Positions 18,932 to 28,321 of a DNA stretch of 57,764 nucleotides are shown piece after piece. The notes beneath the pieces are model-generated. The model was not told the DNA's origin, did no database searches, and saw nothing but the letters and a program-made list of their open reading frames with translations. Position 1 is the first letter of the stretch. The number at the start of each line of letters is the position of its first letter. Source of the DNA: a bacterium (GTDB taxonomy: Bacteria > Electryoneota > RPQS01 > DYHQ01); the NCBI GenBank assembly GCA_030622545.1, contig JAUXGA010000016.1:1-57764 (forward strand), in the 5' to 3' direction. A program made the position numbers and the translations under genes.

Positions 18932-19504
18932 ATGAAAAAACGTGTGGGGCTACCCAACAAGATTACGCTATCGCGCCTGGCGTTAGGGCCGCTTTTTCTC
19001 ATCGTCTATCTGATCGATTGGCCCGGTGCGAAACTTGGCGGGCTCATCATCGTTGTTTTCAGCGAAGCGTCCGATCTTATTGATGGGTGGGTTGCGAGAG
19101 CGCGAGGGGAAACATCAGAAATCGGCAAATTGATCGATCCAATGGCCGACGCCACCGTGCATCTCTCTTGTTTTTTTGGCCTTCTTGCTTACGGTTACGC
19201 AGCAGCCTGGATGATCGCTGTGCTGGTTTACCGTGAAATAGTGGTTGCGTATGTACGAACGCTGGCGGCCTTGCAGGGTGTGGTCATTGGTCGGCGTACG
19301 AGCGGAAAATGGAAGAGCTTTTCACAAGCCACGGTCATTATCACCATTCTTTCGCTCGATTTGATTAATTTCCCTTGGCTTCAGCCCTACTTCGTGCAAG
19401 TGGCCCACTATCTTGTGATCGTCGTGGTTCTCTACTCTGTATTCACACTGATAGATTATATCTGGAGTAATCGTACGATACTTAAGGAGCTGCGCCAGCG
19501 ATAG
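18932..19504 (+). CDS. pgsA: CDP-alcohol phosphatidyltransferase (PgsA-like)
   Basis: 190 residues with four or five membrane helices. The enzyme probably transfers glycerol-3-phosphate to CDP-diacylglycerol, giving phosphatidylglycerol phosphate. The complete signature D-x2-DG-x2-AR-x8-G-x3-D-x3-D is present as SDLIDGWVARARGETSEIGKLIDPMADA. LPNKITLSRLALGP at the start is typical. The pgpA gene, for the next step, follows after 41 bases, which supports a phosphatidylglycerol role over other members of the superfamily. Confidence 0.88.
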   Translation: MKKRVGLPNKITLSRLALGPLFLIVYLIDWPGAKLGGLIIVVFSEASDLIDGWVARARGETSEIGKLIDPMADATVHLSCFFGLLAYGYAAAWMIAVLVYREIVVAYVRTLAALQGVVIGRRTSGKWKSFSQATVIITILSLDLINFPWLQPYFVQVAHYLVIVVVLYSVFTLIDYIWSNRTILKELRQR

Positions 19505-19545
19505 AACATGTTTTTCACCCTAAAGCCATATAGAAAAAAGATCTG

Positions 19546-20010
19546 ATGAAAAAACTCCTGCTTTTCCTCGAAACAATACTAACAACCGGCTTTGGAACCG
19601 GGTTCGCGCCGATAGCGTCCGCGACATTCGGAAGTGCATTGGCGTGCGTCGTGCTGTGGTTCCTGCCGGGACTGCTCATATGGCCGGGGCTGCTGCTAAT
19701 CGTTCCGTTTGCGCTGTTAGGGGTATGGCTCGCGACACGCGGAGAGAAACGCTGGGGTCATGACGCCAGCCCCATCGTGATTGACGAACTCGTCGGGCAA
19801 TGGATAACGCTGTTCTTCGTTCCGCATTCCATAGCGCTTTTTATCGCAGGTTTCTTCCTTTTCCGGCTCTTTGACATCTGGAAACCGCTTGGAATTCACA
19901 AAACGCAGCAGCTCAACGGCGGATGGGGCGTGATGGTAGATGATGTGCTGGCGGGCATACTTTCGCTGCTCTGTCTGCAGCTCTTGACTCTCACCCCATT
20001 TTTTTCGTAG
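19546..20010 (+). CDS. pgpA: Phosphatidylglycerophosphatase A
   Basis: 154 residues with three or four membrane helices. It removes the phosphate from phosphatidylglycerol phosphate. GFGTGFAPIASATFGS, DASPIVIDELVGQWI and FRLFDIWKPLGI are the conserved family blocks with the acidic metal ligands. It follows the pgsA-like gene on the same strand, making a two-step phosphatidylglycerol module. Confidence 0.92.
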   Translation: MKKLLLFLETILTTGFGTGFAPIASATFGSALACVVLWFLPGLLIWPGLLLIVPFALLGVWLATRGEKRWGHDASPIVIDELVGQWITLFFVPHSIALFIAGFFLFRLFDIWKPLGIHKTQQLNGGWGVMVDDVLAGILSLLCLQLLTLTPFFS

Positions 20011-20095
20011 TTTATAAGAATTGAACTGCGCCCCTTATCCCTCTAAACAGCCGCGGCATGCGTCCCGCGTGCCCGGCTCAGCGCTAGTTTACTAC

Positions 20096-20114
20096 CCGCG
20101 ACCTCCGGTCGCGG
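20096..20114. repeat. Family-3 palindrome next to the cinA start codon
   Basis: CCGCGACCTCCGGTCGCGG is a near-perfect 19-base palindrome. It ends seven bases before the cinA ATG and occupies the place of a ribosome binding site; no other clear one is seen. Other copies are at 50904-50922 and 50994-51012. The preceding bases TACTAC are shared with the 50904 copy in opposite orientation. Confidence 0.75.
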
Positions 20115-20121
20115 AAATCCT

Positions 20122-21384
20122 ATGTCGAAATCGGAAACCGCACACGCTGAAATCATCGCTATCGGTGATGAGTTGCTTTTAGGGCAAATCGTTAACGGAA
20201 ATGCCGCAGCACTGGGGCGCGCGCTGGCCGGTGTGGGCGTGCCGGTTCAGTGGAGCTCCATGGTGGCCGATGACACCAGCGAGATTCAAGCCGCGCTCGC
20301 GCTGGCGGTTCATCGTTCTTCGATTATCATTCTGACCGGCGGGCTGGGTCCCACTCCCGACGACATAACCAAAGCCGCCGTCGCCGGTTACTTCGGGATG
20401 GAACTGGAAATGCGGCCGGATATTCTGGAGGCAGTGCAGGCGCGCTTCGCCAGTTTCGGACGCACCATGCCGGAAGCGTCCCGCAATCAAGCGGTTTTTC
20501 CGCACGGCGCGAAAATCATTCCCAATCCCATGGGAACAGCGCCGGGAATTCATATTTCACACGATGGACACGAGATCTTTGTGCTGCCCGGCGTCCCGCA
20601 TGAATTGGAAAACATGATTCAGGATTACCTGCTGCCGTGGCTGCAAGACAATCTGACCTTGCAGCCGGTTCATTCAAAAACGCTCCAGACAACAGGTTTG
20701 GGTGAATCGCTCGTTTTGGAGCGGCTGCAGAATTTAAAACCCATCGCCAGCAAAGTGCAGGTCGCGTTCTTGCCGTCACCCGGAAGTGTGACGCTACGCT
20801 TAACCGCAAAATCGTGCGATGCTCACGAAGCCGAAGCGCAGCTTGCTGAAGCAGAGGGGTTCATCCGGGAACATATCGGCGATTTTATTTTCGCGTCCGG
20901 CGACCAGAGTTTGGCTGAAGTGATTGCGAATATCCTGACGAACCGTTCCAAAACCGTCGCCGTCGCCGAGTCCTGCACCGGCGGACTTGTCGCGCACACC
21001 TTGACGAACATCCCCGGAAGTTCAAACTTTTTCGAGCGCGGTTTCGTGACCTATTCGAACGAATCGAAGATGCAGCTTCTCGGCGTTCCTGAAAAGCTAT
21101 TCATTGAGCACGGCGCAGTATCGGAAGGCGTCGCGCGAGCGATGGCGGAAGGAGCTCGAACCAAAGCGGGAACCGATTACGGCCTGTCCACCACTGGCAT
21201 CGCCGGACCATCAGGCGGCACCGAAGAAAAACCCGTCGGAACATTGTGGATAGCAGTCGCCAGCGCGAAAGAAACACAAGCGCGCCACCTTCGAGCAGGC
21301 TACAACCGCGAAATCAACAAGAAGCGCTTCGCTGAGGCCGCGCTGTTCTTGTTCTACAAACATTTACTCCAAGAAAACGACTGA
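20122..21384 (+). CDS. cinA: CinA-family nicotinamide-nucleotide amidohydrolase
   Basis: 420 residues. The N-terminal molybdopterin-binding-like (COG1058) domain has AIGDELLLGQIVNGN and LTGGLGPTPDDIT. The C-terminal PncC domain has VAVAESCTGGLVAHTLTNIP, ATTGIAGPSGG-like STTGIAGPSGGTEEKP and GTLWIAVA. In related bacteria the protein recycles NMN and ADP-ribose pyrophosphate and is often co-located with recA. Here recA is three genes downstream on the same strand. Translation initiation is tight against a palindromic repeat. Confidence 0.95.
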   Translation: MSKSETAHAEIIAIGDELLLGQIVNGNAAALGRALAGVGVPVQWSSMVADDTSEIQAALALAVHRSSIIILTGGLGPTPDDITKAAVAGYFGMELEMRPDILEAVQARFASFGRTMPEASRNQAVFPHGAKIIPNPMGTAPGIHISHDGHEIFVLPGVPHELENMIQDYLLPWLQDNLTLQPVHSKTLQTTGLGESLVLERLQNLKPIASKVQVAFLPSPGSVTLRLTAKSCDAHEAEAQLAEAEGFIREHIGDFIFASGDQSLAEVIANILTNRSKTVAVAESCTGGLVAHTLTNIPGSSNFFERGFVTYSNESKMQLLGVPEKLFIEHGAVSEGVARAMAEGARTKAGTDYGLSTTGIAGPSGGTEEKPVGTLWIAVASAKETQARHLRAGYNREINKKRFAEAALFLFYKHLLQEND

Positions 21385-21389
21385 ATTTC

Positions 21390-21944
21390 ATGCGCCTCTT
21401 TATTGCCATAGATTTACCGGATAATTGGAAAACTGCGCTGGAGCAACTGCAAAGTTCCATCGAGTGGCTCGGACGCGGAGTCAAATGGGCGAACTCGCGC
21501 AGCATGCACCTGACGTTGAAATTCTTGGGCGATGTTCCGGATGAAAAAATCAATGATGTGATTGCCGGACTCGAACGTGCCTGCGAAGGAACCACGGCGT
21601 TTAAAATGCGTATGAAAGGCACGGGCTGCTTTCCGACTCCGCGCCGCCCGCGTGTGTACTGGGCGGGCTTGAACGGCGGCAAGTCTCTCTTGACGCTGCA
21701 AGAAAGCGTGGAAAAAGAAATCGAACCTCTCGGTTTTTCGAGAGAAAAAAGAGAATTCACCCCACACCTGACCATCGCTCGCATCAAAGAGCCGATAGGC
21801 AAAGAGCGCATCACGCGCGCTGTTCTCGACTACAAATTGGAAAGCGAACCCGTACAGGTGACGGAAATTCTGCTGATGCAAAGCATTTTAAAACCGTCCG
21901 GAGCCGAGTACCGACCGCAAGCACACATTCAACTGAAACCATAA
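21390..21944 (+). CDS. thpR: RNA 2',3'-cyclic phosphodiesterase (2H family)
   Basis: 184 residues. It hydrolyses 2',3'-cyclic phosphates on RNA ends (formerly called 2'-5' RNA ligase). Both catalytic H-x-T/S-x motifs are present: MHLTLKFLG and PHLTIARI. MRLFIAIDLPDNW is the usual start. It begins five bases after cinA; the cinA-thpR-recA order is a known bacterial arrangement. Confidence 0.94.
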   Translation: MRLFIAIDLPDNWKTALEQLQSSIEWLGRGVKWANSRSMHLTLKFLGDVPDEKINDVIAGLERACEGTTAFKMRMKGTGCFPTPRRPRVYWAGLNGGKSLLTLQESVEKEIEPLGFSREKREFTPHLTIARIKEPIGKERITRAVLDYKLESEPVQVTEILLMQSILKPSGAEYRPQAHIQLKP

Positions 21945-21948
21945 GCAA

Positions 21949-22422
21949 ATGAACCGAACCCAAATTCGTGTCGAAATCGAAGCGCCCCGAGAAAAAGTGT
22001 GGCAGCTTATCACCGAGCCGAAAGAGATGGAGATGTGGTCACCCACTCTGCGCGATCTGACCTATGACCCTCCGGGTGCTATACAAGTCGGCACGATGCG
22101 CAAAGCTCGAGTAGAATCCGGCGGCAAGATTCGAGAGTTCAATACGCAGGTGACGCATTGCGAACCTCTGGACTATTTCACGGAAGAAGCTCAAGGCGAG
22201 AACCCATTCGTAATGGGGAAAGTAAAATCCGTTCAATTAACCTATCGCCTTGAATCGGAAGAGAAAGACCGGACAACGTTTATCTTTACCGTTCAGTACG
22301 ACATTCCCGGTTTTCTGGGACGCCTAATCAACAAAGCAATCGGCGAAAGTATGCTGCGCGCGGCTGTGAAACAAAATTTCGAGCGCCTGAAAACCTACGC
22401 GGAAACGGGACGCACTGTTTAA
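21949..22422 (+). CDS. SRPBCC/START-like ligand-binding protein
   Basis: 157 residues. RVEIEAPREKVWQLITEPKEMEMWSP is the typical first strand and helix of the polyketide cyclase/START-like fold, and the long C-terminal helix AAVKQNFERLKTYAET closes it. Such small proteins bind hydrophobic ligands; the ligand here is unknown. It lies between thpR and recA with four-base and 29-base gaps. Confidence 0.8.
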   Translation: MNRTQIRVEIEAPREKVWQLITEPKEMEMWSPTLRDLTYDPPGAIQVGTMRKARVESGGKIREFNTQVTHCEPLDYFTEEAQGENPFVMGKVKSVQLTYRLESEEKDRTTFIFTVQYDIPGFLGRLINKAIGESMLRAAVKQNFERLKTYAETGRTV

Positions 22423-22451
22423 AGAAATTCTAATTCCTTAGGAGATAAAAA

Positions 22452-23525
22452 ATGGCAACGGAAACGACCGAAAAAACACGCTCGCTGGATCTGGCCATAA
22501 GTCAGATTGAAAAACAGTTCGGCAGGGGTTCCATCATGCGCTTGGGTGAAGAGGGAGCTCGGGTTAAGATCCCCGTGATTTCCACCGGCTCGCTCTCACT
22601 GGACGCCGCTCTCGGAATCGGTGGTGTGCCGCGAGGGCGCGTGACAGAAATCTACGGCCCCGAAGCGTCCGGCAAAACGACTCTGGCTCTTCATCTTGTC
22701 GCGGAGGCTCAGAAAAGCGGAGGGTTTGCCGCCATCGTCGATGCAGAACATGCTCTGGATCCGCAGTACACGAAAACGCTGGGCGTCAACCTCGATGACT
22801 TGCTCATTTCGCAGCCGGATACAGGTGAGCAGGGTTTGGAAATCGCCGAGACATTGATTCGCTCCGGCGCACTCGACATTGTTGTTGTCGATAGCGTGGC
22901 GGCTCTCGTGCCGCGCGCCGAAATCGAAGGCGACATGGGCGATTCCCTGCCGGGGCTTCACGCGCGGCTGATGTCGCAGGCTCTACGCAAGCTCACCGCG
23001 ACGGTAGCCCGTTCGCATACAGCTCTTGTTTTCATCAATCAGATTCGCATGAGGATTGGCGTGATGTTCGGCAATCCGGAGACGACCACCGGCGGCAAAG
23101 CGCTGAAATTCTATTCCACGATTCGTATGGAAATCCGGCGCATTGCTTCCATCAAAGACGGCGACACGATTGTCGGGAACCGAACCCGCGTGAAAGTCGT
23201 GAAGAATAAAGTGGCGTCGCCTTTCCGGCAAGCCGAATTCGACATTATCTATGGTAAAGGAATTTCTCGCGCCGGAGATTTGCTCGACCTCGCCGTCGCA
23301 AAAGACATCGTCAAGCGGAGCGGCACGTGGTACAGCCATGGCGAAGAACGCTTGGGTCAGGGACGCGACCGAGTCGTGGAGCTTCTGAATGCAAACCCGG
23401 ATATGCTGAAGAAAATGGAAACCGAATTGCGTGCGGAATTAGGTTTTGCGATTTCCGATTCCGAGGGCACGACGAGTGCGGATCCCAAACCGCAATCCAA
23501 ACGCAACGAAAAGAAAAAACGATGA
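22452..23525 (+). CDS. recA: Recombinase RecA
   Basis: 357 residues. Strand-exchange ATPase and SOS co-protease. Walker A is GPEASGKTT, Walker [11 protein letters not shown], loop L1 about [13 protein letters not shown], and loop L2 follows [18 protein letters not shown]. The Lys-rich C-terminal tail replaces the acidic tail seen in many RecA proteins. A strong AGGAG lies seven bases before ATG. No obvious LexA box is seen upstream. The stop overlaps the start of the next gene (ATGA). Confidence 0.97.
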   Translation: MATETTEKTRSLDLAISQIEKQFGRGSIMRLGEEGARVKIPVISTGSLSLDAALGIGGVPRGRVTEIYGPEASGKTTLALHLVAEAQKSGGFAAIVDAEHALDPQYTKTLGVNLDDLLISQPDTGEQGLEIAETLIRSGALDIVVVDSVAALVPRAEIEGDMGDSLPGLHARLMSQALRKLTATVARSHTALVFINQIRMRIGVMFGNPETTTGGKALKFYSTIRMEIRRIASIKDGDTIVGNRTRVKVVKNKVASPFRQAEFDIIYGKGISRAGDLLDLAVAKDIVKRSGTWYSHGEERLGQGRDRVVELLNANPDMLKKMETELRAELGFAISDSEGTTSADPKPQSKRNEKKKR

Positions 23526-24145
23526 CCACCGTGCGCAGCTTTATTCTGATTTTGTTTATAGCTCTTGTCAATGTTGCACATGCGCACGACTTTGTCCTTT
23601 TCACGGGATACGCCGCCTCTGAAAAACCGAAGCACGGTGCACTCGTTTCCTCCAATGATTTCTCCAGCGGTGGTGGATATGTTGTGGGCGGGCGACTCGA
23701 TTTCGAAACATCCCGACGCGTCTGGATTGCGCCATCGCTTCTCTATTGGGACAACATCACCGGCGGACAAACGGGCGCGCTCAACAGCCATTATTCGCAA
23801 TTTCAAATCGGCGCGCGAGTATTGATGCATACGCTGACGTTTCCGAAACTCTTTTTCGGCGGCGGCGTGGATTTCGCCGCGACTCAGGGGGCGGTGAAAG
23901 CGGGACGCATCGGGCCGACTCATGGCAAGGGCGAAATCATCCGGGAATATACCGGCGAAGCTCCCGTCGGCGTCGTTGTCGCAGGCTTCAAAGGACGCGC
24001 GCCGAATGGCATCGGAATCATGGCGGATATCGCCTACCATTTTGGACTAGACGAACCCGTCGGCAGGCAATCCATCGGGCCGGCGTCGGTTATCCTGCTG
24101 CGAATCGGTTTCTTTCTACGCGATGAACGCGCGACGCGTCGATAA
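23522..24145 (+). CDS. Outer-membrane beta-barrel-like protein embedded between recA and recX
   Basis: 207 residues. A signal peptide ([20 protein letters not shown]) precedes beta-rich segments ending in aromatic/hydrophobic alternation ([48 protein letters not shown]). That fits a small eight-stranded barrel. Start ATG at 23522 overlaps the recA stop; a longer in-frame extension into recA is rejected because the signal peptide starts here. Its stop lies inside recX. Function unknown. Confidence 0.7.
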   Translation: MTTVRSFILILFIALVNVAHAHDFVLFTGYAASEKPKHGALVSSNDFSSGGGYVVGGRLDFETSRRVWIAPSLLYWDNITGGQTGALNSHYSQFQIGARVLMHTLTFPKLFFGGGVDFAATQGAVKAGRIGPTHGKGEIIREYTGEAPVGVVVAGFKGRAPNGIGIMADIAYHFGLDEPVGRQSIGPASVILLRIGFFLRDERATRR

Positions 24146-24629
24146 AACAAGCGCTGAACATGCGCTGAACGCAGCGTTAAAACTGCTGTCGCATCGAGCG
24201 TACTCGGAACGCAATCTCCGCGAGAAACTGCGCGAGAAAGACTTCCAACCGGCCGCGATTCATCAGGCGCTGTCGGTGTGCAAAGAAAGAGAGTTTGTCG
24301 ATGACCGCAGCTTCGCCCTGGATTTCATCGAACAACGATTGGAAATACGTCCGCGAGCAGGGCATGTGCTTGTCCGCGAGCTGCTGCAACGCGGCGTTTC
24401 CCCGGCGATTGCCAAAGAAATCGTCGCCGAATGCGTCACCACTGAAATGGAAACCGAATCCGCTCAAACGCTCGCCCTTAAAAAATGGACTCAGTGCGCG
24501 CGTCTGGGACCGGAAATCTGTTTTCGCCGCGTGAGTTCTTATCTTGCCCGGCGCGGTTATAATTGGGAAACCATCCGCGAGGCTATCGAAAAAGCAAAAA
24601 CAGCCTTTAACGAAAACACGCAGGAATAA
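24123..24629 (+). CDS. recX: Regulatory protein RecX
   Basis: 168 residues. It modulates RecA filaments. Three-helix repeats are visible: ALKLLSHRAYSERNLREKL, then FVDDRSFALDFIEQRL with GHVLVRELLQRGVSPAIAKEIV, and a final ICFRRVSSYLARRGYNWETIREAI. It overlaps the barrel-protein gene by 23 bases and is followed by alaS. Confidence 0.9.
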   Translation: MNARRVDKTSAEHALNAALKLLSHRAYSERNLREKLREKDFQPAAIHQALSVCKEREFVDDRSFALDFIEQRLEIRPRAGHVLVRELLQRGVSPAIAKEIVAECVTTEMETESAQTLALKKWTQCARLGPEICFRRVSSYLARRGYNWETIREAIEKAKTAFNENTQE

Positions 24630-24659
24630 ACCTGCACAAGAAATTCAACTGAATCTGCG

Positions 24660-27314
24660 ATGACATCCAAAGAAGTACGAAAGAGTTTTATCGAATTCTT
24701 CAAACAGCGCACACACACGGTTGTGCCCTCGGCGTCCGTCGTCCCATTAGACGACCCGACGCTGTTGTTTACCAACGCTGGGATGAATCAATTCAAACCA
24801 ATTTTTCTGGGGCAGGAGACGCGCGACTACACTCGCGCCGTGGATACACAAAAGTGCATCCGTGTTTCGGGCAAGCACAACGATTTAGAAGAAGTCGGGC
24901 AAAGCCTGTATCACCATACCTTTTTCGAAATGCTCGGCAACTGGAGTTTCGGAGATTATTTTAAGCGCGATGCAATTGCGTGGGCGTGGGAACTCATGAC
25001 GGTTGTCTGGAAAATGCCGAAGGATAAACTCTACGCGACGGTGTACGAAGATGATGACGAAGCCGAAGAACTTTGGCGCAAAGAAACAGACATCGCCCCT
25101 GACCATATCCTGCGCTGCGGCAAAAAAGATAACTTCTGGGAGATGGGCGAGACCGGCCCATGCGGACCGTGCTCGGAAATTCATATCGATCGCGGGCCTG
25201 AATATGATGATGATCCGAAGGCTTTCGTCAACACCGGCTCCCCGCGCTATATCGAACTCTGGAATCTCGTCTTCATTCAGTTCAACCGGCAAGCGGACGG
25301 AACTCTCGAACCGCTTCCGCAAAAGCATGTGGACACCGGCGCAGGATTGGAACGCATCACAGCGGTTTTGGGTGGCAAGCGCTCCAATTACGAAACGGAT
25401 TTGTTCATGCCGCTGATGGAAAAAATCCAGGAACTTTCCGGAAAGGCTTATACTTCAGGTGAGGGCGGAACTCCTCACCGCGTTATCGCGGATCATGTCC
25501 GCTGCCTGACGTTCGCTCTCTGTGACGGCGCAATGCCCGGCAACGAGGGACGCGGCTATGTACTGCGGCGTATCTTGCGGCGTGCGTCACGTTTCGGACG
25601 CAAACTGGACATGCACGAACCTTTCATTCATAAACTGGTTCCGATTCTCGTTGACCAGATGGGCGATACCTTTCCCGAATTGAAAGCTCGCCACCAACAC
25701 GCATCGCTCGTCATCAAAGCCGAAGAAGAACATTTCGGGAAAACGCTCGACCGCGGCCTTGAAATTTTTGAGGAAATCACGCAGCAGACAAAGAAAGCAA
25801 AAAAGAAAGTTATTCCCGGCAAAGATGTCTTCCGCCTCTATGATACGTTCGGCTTCCCGCTTGATTTAACAGAACTGATGGCACGAGAACAGAAATTGGG
25901 AATCGACACAAAAGAATTTCACACTGCAATGGAAGCTCAACGCGAACGTTCACGTGCTGCCAGTACATTTACTGCCACAGCGGAGCTAACGCACACAAGC
26001 GGACATAAAGGAGCTGGGCCTACTAAGTTTGTGGGCTATGATCAATTAGAAATCGAGACGACGATAACTGGTTGCGATGATCGGCTACTCTATATGGAAG
26101 AAACGCCTTTTTACACTGAATCAGGCGGGCAAGTGGGCGACAAGGGTCGCGTTACCGTTGAGAATACAGTGTTACCAATAATTGACGTCCAGTTTAATGG
26201 AAACCTATCCGCTCATATTATTTCTGAAGAACACGCGAAACTCCTGCCCGGATTAATCGGAAAAACCGCTGTCGCACACGTGGATGAAACTCATCGCCTC
26301 CCCACGCAATACAACCACACCGCAACGCATCTTCTTCACAAAGCGCTGCGCGAAATCCTCGGCGAGCATGTTCACCAGCAGGGATCTCTCGTAGCGCCGG
26401 ATCATCTGCGCTTCGACTATTCTCATTTTCAAAAACCCGAAGTGGACGAACTTGCTCACATCGAGACACGCATCAACGAAATGATTCGCGCGAACTTGCT
26501 GGTGACACCGCATGTCATCCCGCTCAAGCAAGCGCAGGAATTGGGCGCGATGGCTCTCTTCGGCGAGAAATACGATGAAGACGTCCGCATGATTCAAATC
26601 GGCGAGACGGACAAACTTCTGCCTTGGGGAAATGAACGGATTCTTTCGCGTGAACTCTGCGGTGGTTGTCATGTGCATCGAACCGGCGATATGGGTTTGT
26701 TCGTGATTCGAGCCGAAACCGCAGCGGCAGCAGGTATCCGACGCATCGAAGCGTTGACCGGCAACGCCGCGCTGCAATATCTTACCAAGCGTTCGCTCAC
26801 CCTGGACGCTTTCATAGAAGAATTGGCCAGTCACGGCTCCGACGTACTCGACAAACTCCGCAAAACTCTCGATGAGAAAAAAGCCCTGGAGAAAGAACTC
26901 GCGAAAGTAAAAGCCGAAATCGCGGGCGGCGAAATGAAATCGCTAGCCGCATCTGCGATAGACATCGCAGGAGTGAAATTCGCGTGCGGACGAACGGAAG
27001 CGAATTCCCTCGACCAATTGAAAGAGATCGGCGATGCGCTTCGCGACGGATTGAAATCCGGTATCGGTTTGTTGGTAACACTCATTAACAGCAAGCCGCA
27101 CATAGTTTGCGTGGTTACACCGGACCTCGTAGCCAAAGGCGTCGACGCGGTTCCGATTGTCAAGCAACTCGGCAAACGCATTCAAGGCGGCGGCGGCGGC
27201 AAACCTCATTTGGCGACTGCAGGCGGACGCAATCCGGACGGCTTGGAAGATATCCTGAAAGATGCTCCGCAAGTCGTGCAGGATTTATTGCAGATTCAAT
27301 TGAAATCAAATTAA
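24660..27314 (+). CDS. alaS: Alanyl-tRNA synthetase
   Basis: 884 residues, full length. Class II catalytic core (TNAGMNQFKPIFLGQE, KHNDLEEVGQSLYHHTFFEMLGNWSFG, ETGPCGPCSEIH), tRNA-recognition domain, editing domain with zinc ligands HTATH and CGGCH, and a C-Ala domain with the GGGGGKPHLATAGG motif. recA-recX-alaS is a conserved gene order. Confidence 0.97.
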   Translation: MTSKEVRKSFIEFFKQRTHTVVPSASVVPLDDPTLLFTNAGMNQFKPIFLGQETRDYTRAVDTQKCIRVSGKHNDLEEVGQSLYHHTFFEMLGNWSFGDYFKRDAIAWAWELMTVVWKMPKDKLYATVYEDDDEAEELWRKETDIAPDHILRCGKKDNFWEMGETGPCGPCSEIHIDRGPEYDDDPKAFVNTGSPRYIELWNLVFIQFNRQADGTLEPLPQKHVDTGAGLERITAVLGGKRSNYETDLFMPLMEKIQELSGKAYTSGEGGTPHRVIADHVRCLTFALCDGAMPGNEGRGYVLRRILRRASRFGRKLDMHEPFIHKLVPILVDQMGDTFPELKARHQHASLVIKAEEEHFGKTLDRGLEIFEEITQQTKKAKKKVIPGKDVFRLYDTFGFPLDLTELMAREQKLGIDTKEFHTAMEAQRERSRAASTFTATAELTHTSGHKGAGPTKFVGYDQLEIETTITGCDDRLLYMEETPFYTESGGQVGDKGRVTVENTVLPIIDVQFNGNLSAHIISEEHAKLLPGLIGKTAVAHVDETHRLPTQYNHTATHLLHKALREILGEHVHQQGSLVAPDHLRFDYSHFQKPEVDELAHIETRINEMIRANLLVTPHVIPLKQAQELGAMALFGEKYDEDVRMIQIGETDKLLPWGNERILSRELCGGCHVHRTGDMGLFVIRAETAAAAGIRRIEALTGNAALQYLTKRSLTLDAFIEELASHGSDVLDKLRKTLDEKKALEKELAKVKAEIAGGEMKSLAASAIDIAGVKFACGRTEANSLDQLKEIGDALRDGLKSGIGLLVTLINSKPHIVCVVTPDLVAKGVDAVPIVKQLGKRIQGGGGGKPHLATAGGRNPDGLEDILKDAPQVVQDLLQIQLKSN

Positions 27315-27335
27315 GCATCTCGAAGAACGCATGAA

Positions 27336-28313
27336 ATGAAAAAGAAAATTTCACTGGCGGTTGTCGGGGCGACGGGTCTCGTTGGCCGCACGATGCTGCG
27401 CGTTCTCGAGAAGAGAGAGATTCCCATAGAACATCTCTCTCTTTTCGCTTCCCCGCAATCGAAAGGCAAACGCCTCGAAGCTTTCGGGCATTCGGTAGAA
27501 ATTCAGAATCTGGCAGACGGTCCCTTCACCGCGGACTATGTTCTTTCCGCCTTGAGAAATTCCCTTGCGGAAAAATGGCTTCCTCGTTTCCGAGACGCCG
27601 GCGCTGTCGTCATAGACAATTCCTCCTATTTCCGAATGAAAGCCGATGTGCCGTTAGTGGTACCGGAAGTCAATGCCGATGCTCTGCAGAATCACAAGGG
27701 ACTCGTGGCGAATCCGAATTGCACCGCAGCGATTGCGTCGGTTGCTCTGGCGCCTCTTCACCGCGCTTTCAATCTCAAACATCTGATTATCTCAACCTAT
27801 CAATCCGTATCCGGCAGCGGCCAGAAAGCACTCGTCGAACTGGAGAACGAAATCACCGATATTTCCTTCCAGCCGAAAGTCTTTCCTCATCCGATTGCTT
27901 TCAATCTCTTCCCGCAAATTGGTTCCTTCAATGACGAAGGTTTGTGCGTCGAAGAGGAAAAGATACGCGAAGAGTTGCGCAAAATCCTTTCAGCGCCAGA
28001 GCTCTTTATCAGCGTCACAACCGTTCGCGTCCCCGTGCGTGTAGGGCACAGCCTCTCTATCTTCGGGGAATTTGAAAAACCCATCTCGGTTGCTGGCGCA
28101 TATGAGCAGCTTCACAGCGCTCCCGGATTAATCGCGATGGAGAACCAGAATTACGCGACTCCTCTTTTATGTGAAGGTCGCGATGAAGTATTCACGGGAC
28201 GTCTGCGCTCCTTCCCCGAAAATCCGAACGCTTTAAGTCTCTGGGTTGTCGGAGATAACCTGCTCAAAGGCGCTGCGACGAACGCCGTTCAAATTTTAGA
28301 AAGACTCCTTTAG
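27336..28313 (+). CDS. asd: Aspartate-semialdehyde dehydrogenase
   Basis: 325 residues. It reduces aspartyl phosphate to the semialdehyde for Lys/Thr/Met and diaminopimelate synthesis. VVGATGLVGRTMLRVL is the nucleotide-binding start, NPNCTAAIA carries the catalytic Cys, and RVPVRVGHSLSI carries the active-site His. NSSYFRMKADVPLVVPEVN differs slightly from the common NSSAFR but is otherwise intact. It follows alaS after 21 bases. Confidence 0.95.
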   Translation: MKKKISLAVVGATGLVGRTMLRVLEKREIPIEHLSLFASPQSKGKRLEAFGHSVEIQNLADGPFTADYVLSALRNSLAEKWLPRFRDAGAVVIDNSSYFRMKADVPLVVPEVNADALQNHKGLVANPNCTAAIASVALAPLHRAFNLKHLIISTYQSVSGSGQKALVELENEITDISFQPKVFPHPIAFNLFPQIGSFNDEGLCVEEEKIREELRKILSAPELFISVTTVRVPVRVGHSLSIFGEFEKPISVAGAYEQLHSAPGLIAMENQNYATPLLCEGRDEVFTGRLRSFPENPNALSLWVVGDNLLKGAATNAVQILERLL

Positions 28314-28321
28314 AAAAACCC

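Noticed and set aside
23327-23521. In-frame 65-codon extension of the barrel-protein gene into recA
   Set aside because: The signal peptide begins at 23522 with an ATG that overlaps the recA stop; the extension is recA sequence in another frame.
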